DNA from: Verrucomicrobiota bacterium
GTDB lineage: Bacteria; Verrucomicrobiota; Verrucomicrobiia; Chthoniobacterales; UBA10450
NCBI GenBank assembly: GCA_005887825.1
Contig: VBQC01000002.1
Coordinates: 1 to 51,881, forward strand
Direction of reading: 5' to 3'
Length of the DNA: 51,881 bases
The notes below the pieces were generated by a model, which ran no database searches, had not been told where the DNA came from, and saw only the letters and a program-made list of their open reading frames with translations. Made by a program: the position numbers and the translations under genes. This document shows, one piece after another, positions 51,502 to 51,881 of this stretch (its first letter is position 1; each line of letters begins with the position of its first letter).

Positions 51502-51541
51502 CTGTAGCCGCTTCGCTGTGCGAAGCGCTGAACCGGCTAAC
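51502..51541. repeat. Hairpin after dnaE2, possible terminator of the palindromic family
   Basis: TGTAGCCG at the left and CGGCTAACA at the right enclose the stem CTTCGC-TGT-GCGAAG, starting 2 bases after the dnaE2 stop. The outer ends recall the TGTAGCCGG family but the core differs. It lies between the convergent dnaE2 and gnd genes and could stop transcription, although no T-run follows. Confidence 0.55.
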
Positions 51542-51583
51542 ACAAATGCGCGTCGCGTCGCGCCCAGAGGTCGACGGCCACAG

Positions 51584-51881
51584 CTATTCTCCAGCGTGAT
51601 GGGGGGCTGGTGTTTTAGGTTCGGTTGGTCTTTCAGCTGGTTTTTGATCTGATTCGATCCATTCGGTGTGAAAGACGCCGGGCTTATCGATGCGCTCATA
51701 AGTGTGCGCACCGAAGAAATCGCGCTGCGCTTGCAATAGATTCGCAGGCAAACGCACCTGGCGATAACTATCGAAGTAAGCGAGCGACGCCGAAAACGCA
51801 GGGACCGCTACGCCGTGCTTAATGGCTGTTGAAACAGCGACGCGCCAATTGCGCTGCATCTTCCGGATGATCTTCGTGAAA
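51584..51881 (-). CDS. gnd: 6-phosphogluconate dehydrogenase (decarboxylating), C-terminal part (runs off window)
   Basis: The minus strand encodes 98 residues from the window edge to a TAG at 51584. FTKIIRKMQRNWR, GVAVPAFSASLAYFDSYRQ, LPANLLQAQRDFFGAHTYER and PGVFHTEW are the conserved C-terminal domain of the long-chain Gnd that oxidatively decarboxylates 6-phosphogluconate in the pentose phosphate pathway. The tail QRDFFGAHTYER forms part of the partner's active site. A Pro/Lys-rich extension follows (about 20 residues). The start and NADP-binding domain lie outside the window. Confidence 0.93.
   Translation of the reverse strand, partial: FTKIIRKMQRNWRVAVSTAIKHGVAVPAFSASLAYFDSYRQVRLPANLLQAQRDFFGAHTYERIDKPGVFHTEWIESDQKPAERPTEPKTPAPHHAGE

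Overview
The window reads as a chromosome segment from a Gram-negative soil-type bacterium. The most likely affiliation is Verrucomicrobiota, near Chthoniobacterales (Spartobacteria/Udaeobacter). This placement is inferred from gene content and from dispersed palindromic repeats inserted in frame in coding genes; no rRNA is present to prove it. LptD and an LptF/LptG permease show an outer membrane with LPS. MqnD indicates the futalosine route to menaquinone. A lexA, imuA, imuB and dnaE2 set encodes an SOS mutasome. I saw no CRISPR array, rRNA operon, integrase or intact transposase. Gene density is high.

Layout. 0-8.5 kb holds two GT-C type membrane glycosyltransferase-like genes (one cut by the window edge), a PhoA-fold protein that has lost its catalytic residues, gpmI, a PD-(D/E)XK-like gene overlapping hemB, and coaX. 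8.6-12.1 kb is one very large secreted/membrane TPR protein with an unusual repeat tail. 12.1-20.8 kb is a co-directional minus-strand run: a ketosynthase, its catalytically dead partner, lptD, ugd, rsmB and an M29 aminopeptidase. 21-30.3 kb carries an RRM protein, tRNA-Tyr, mqnD, parB, an M28 peptidase, a beta-hydroxyacid dehydrogenase-like gene coupled to ygfZ, a SufR-like regulator and glgE. 30.3-34.8 kb is an ExbB-ExbD-TPR operon plus an aquaporin.

34.9-51.5 kb is the most interesting part. On the minus strand lie lexA, an AbrB/Doc toxin-antitoxin pair, imuA and only the N-terminal third of imuB. The remaining C-terminal part of imuB, followed by dnaE2, lies about 11.5 kb away on the plus strand. 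The geometry fits one inversion with an endpoint inside imuB. Three matching palindromes (GTTC-N4-GAAC) sit 29-34 bases upstream of lexA, imuA and the imuB C-terminal fragment. They look like LexA operators, so both halves appear to remain under SOS control. The inverted segment also holds a DUF2059-like protein, an A-type Fe-S carrier, a Dus enzyme, a small conserved protein coupled to LptF/G, a DinG-type helicase and an MMPL transporter. The right end of the segment carries wreckage of a tandem dinG-MMPL duplication.

Repeats are a second theme. One palindromic family (TGTAGCCGG...CCGGCTACA) occurs near parB, at the start of the M28 gene, after it, and in frame in dnaE2. A different 157-bp inverted-repeat element sits in frame in the PHP domain of dnaE2, and another repeat fragment is embedded in imuB-C. 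The window ends in a partial 6-phosphogluconate dehydrogenase gene.
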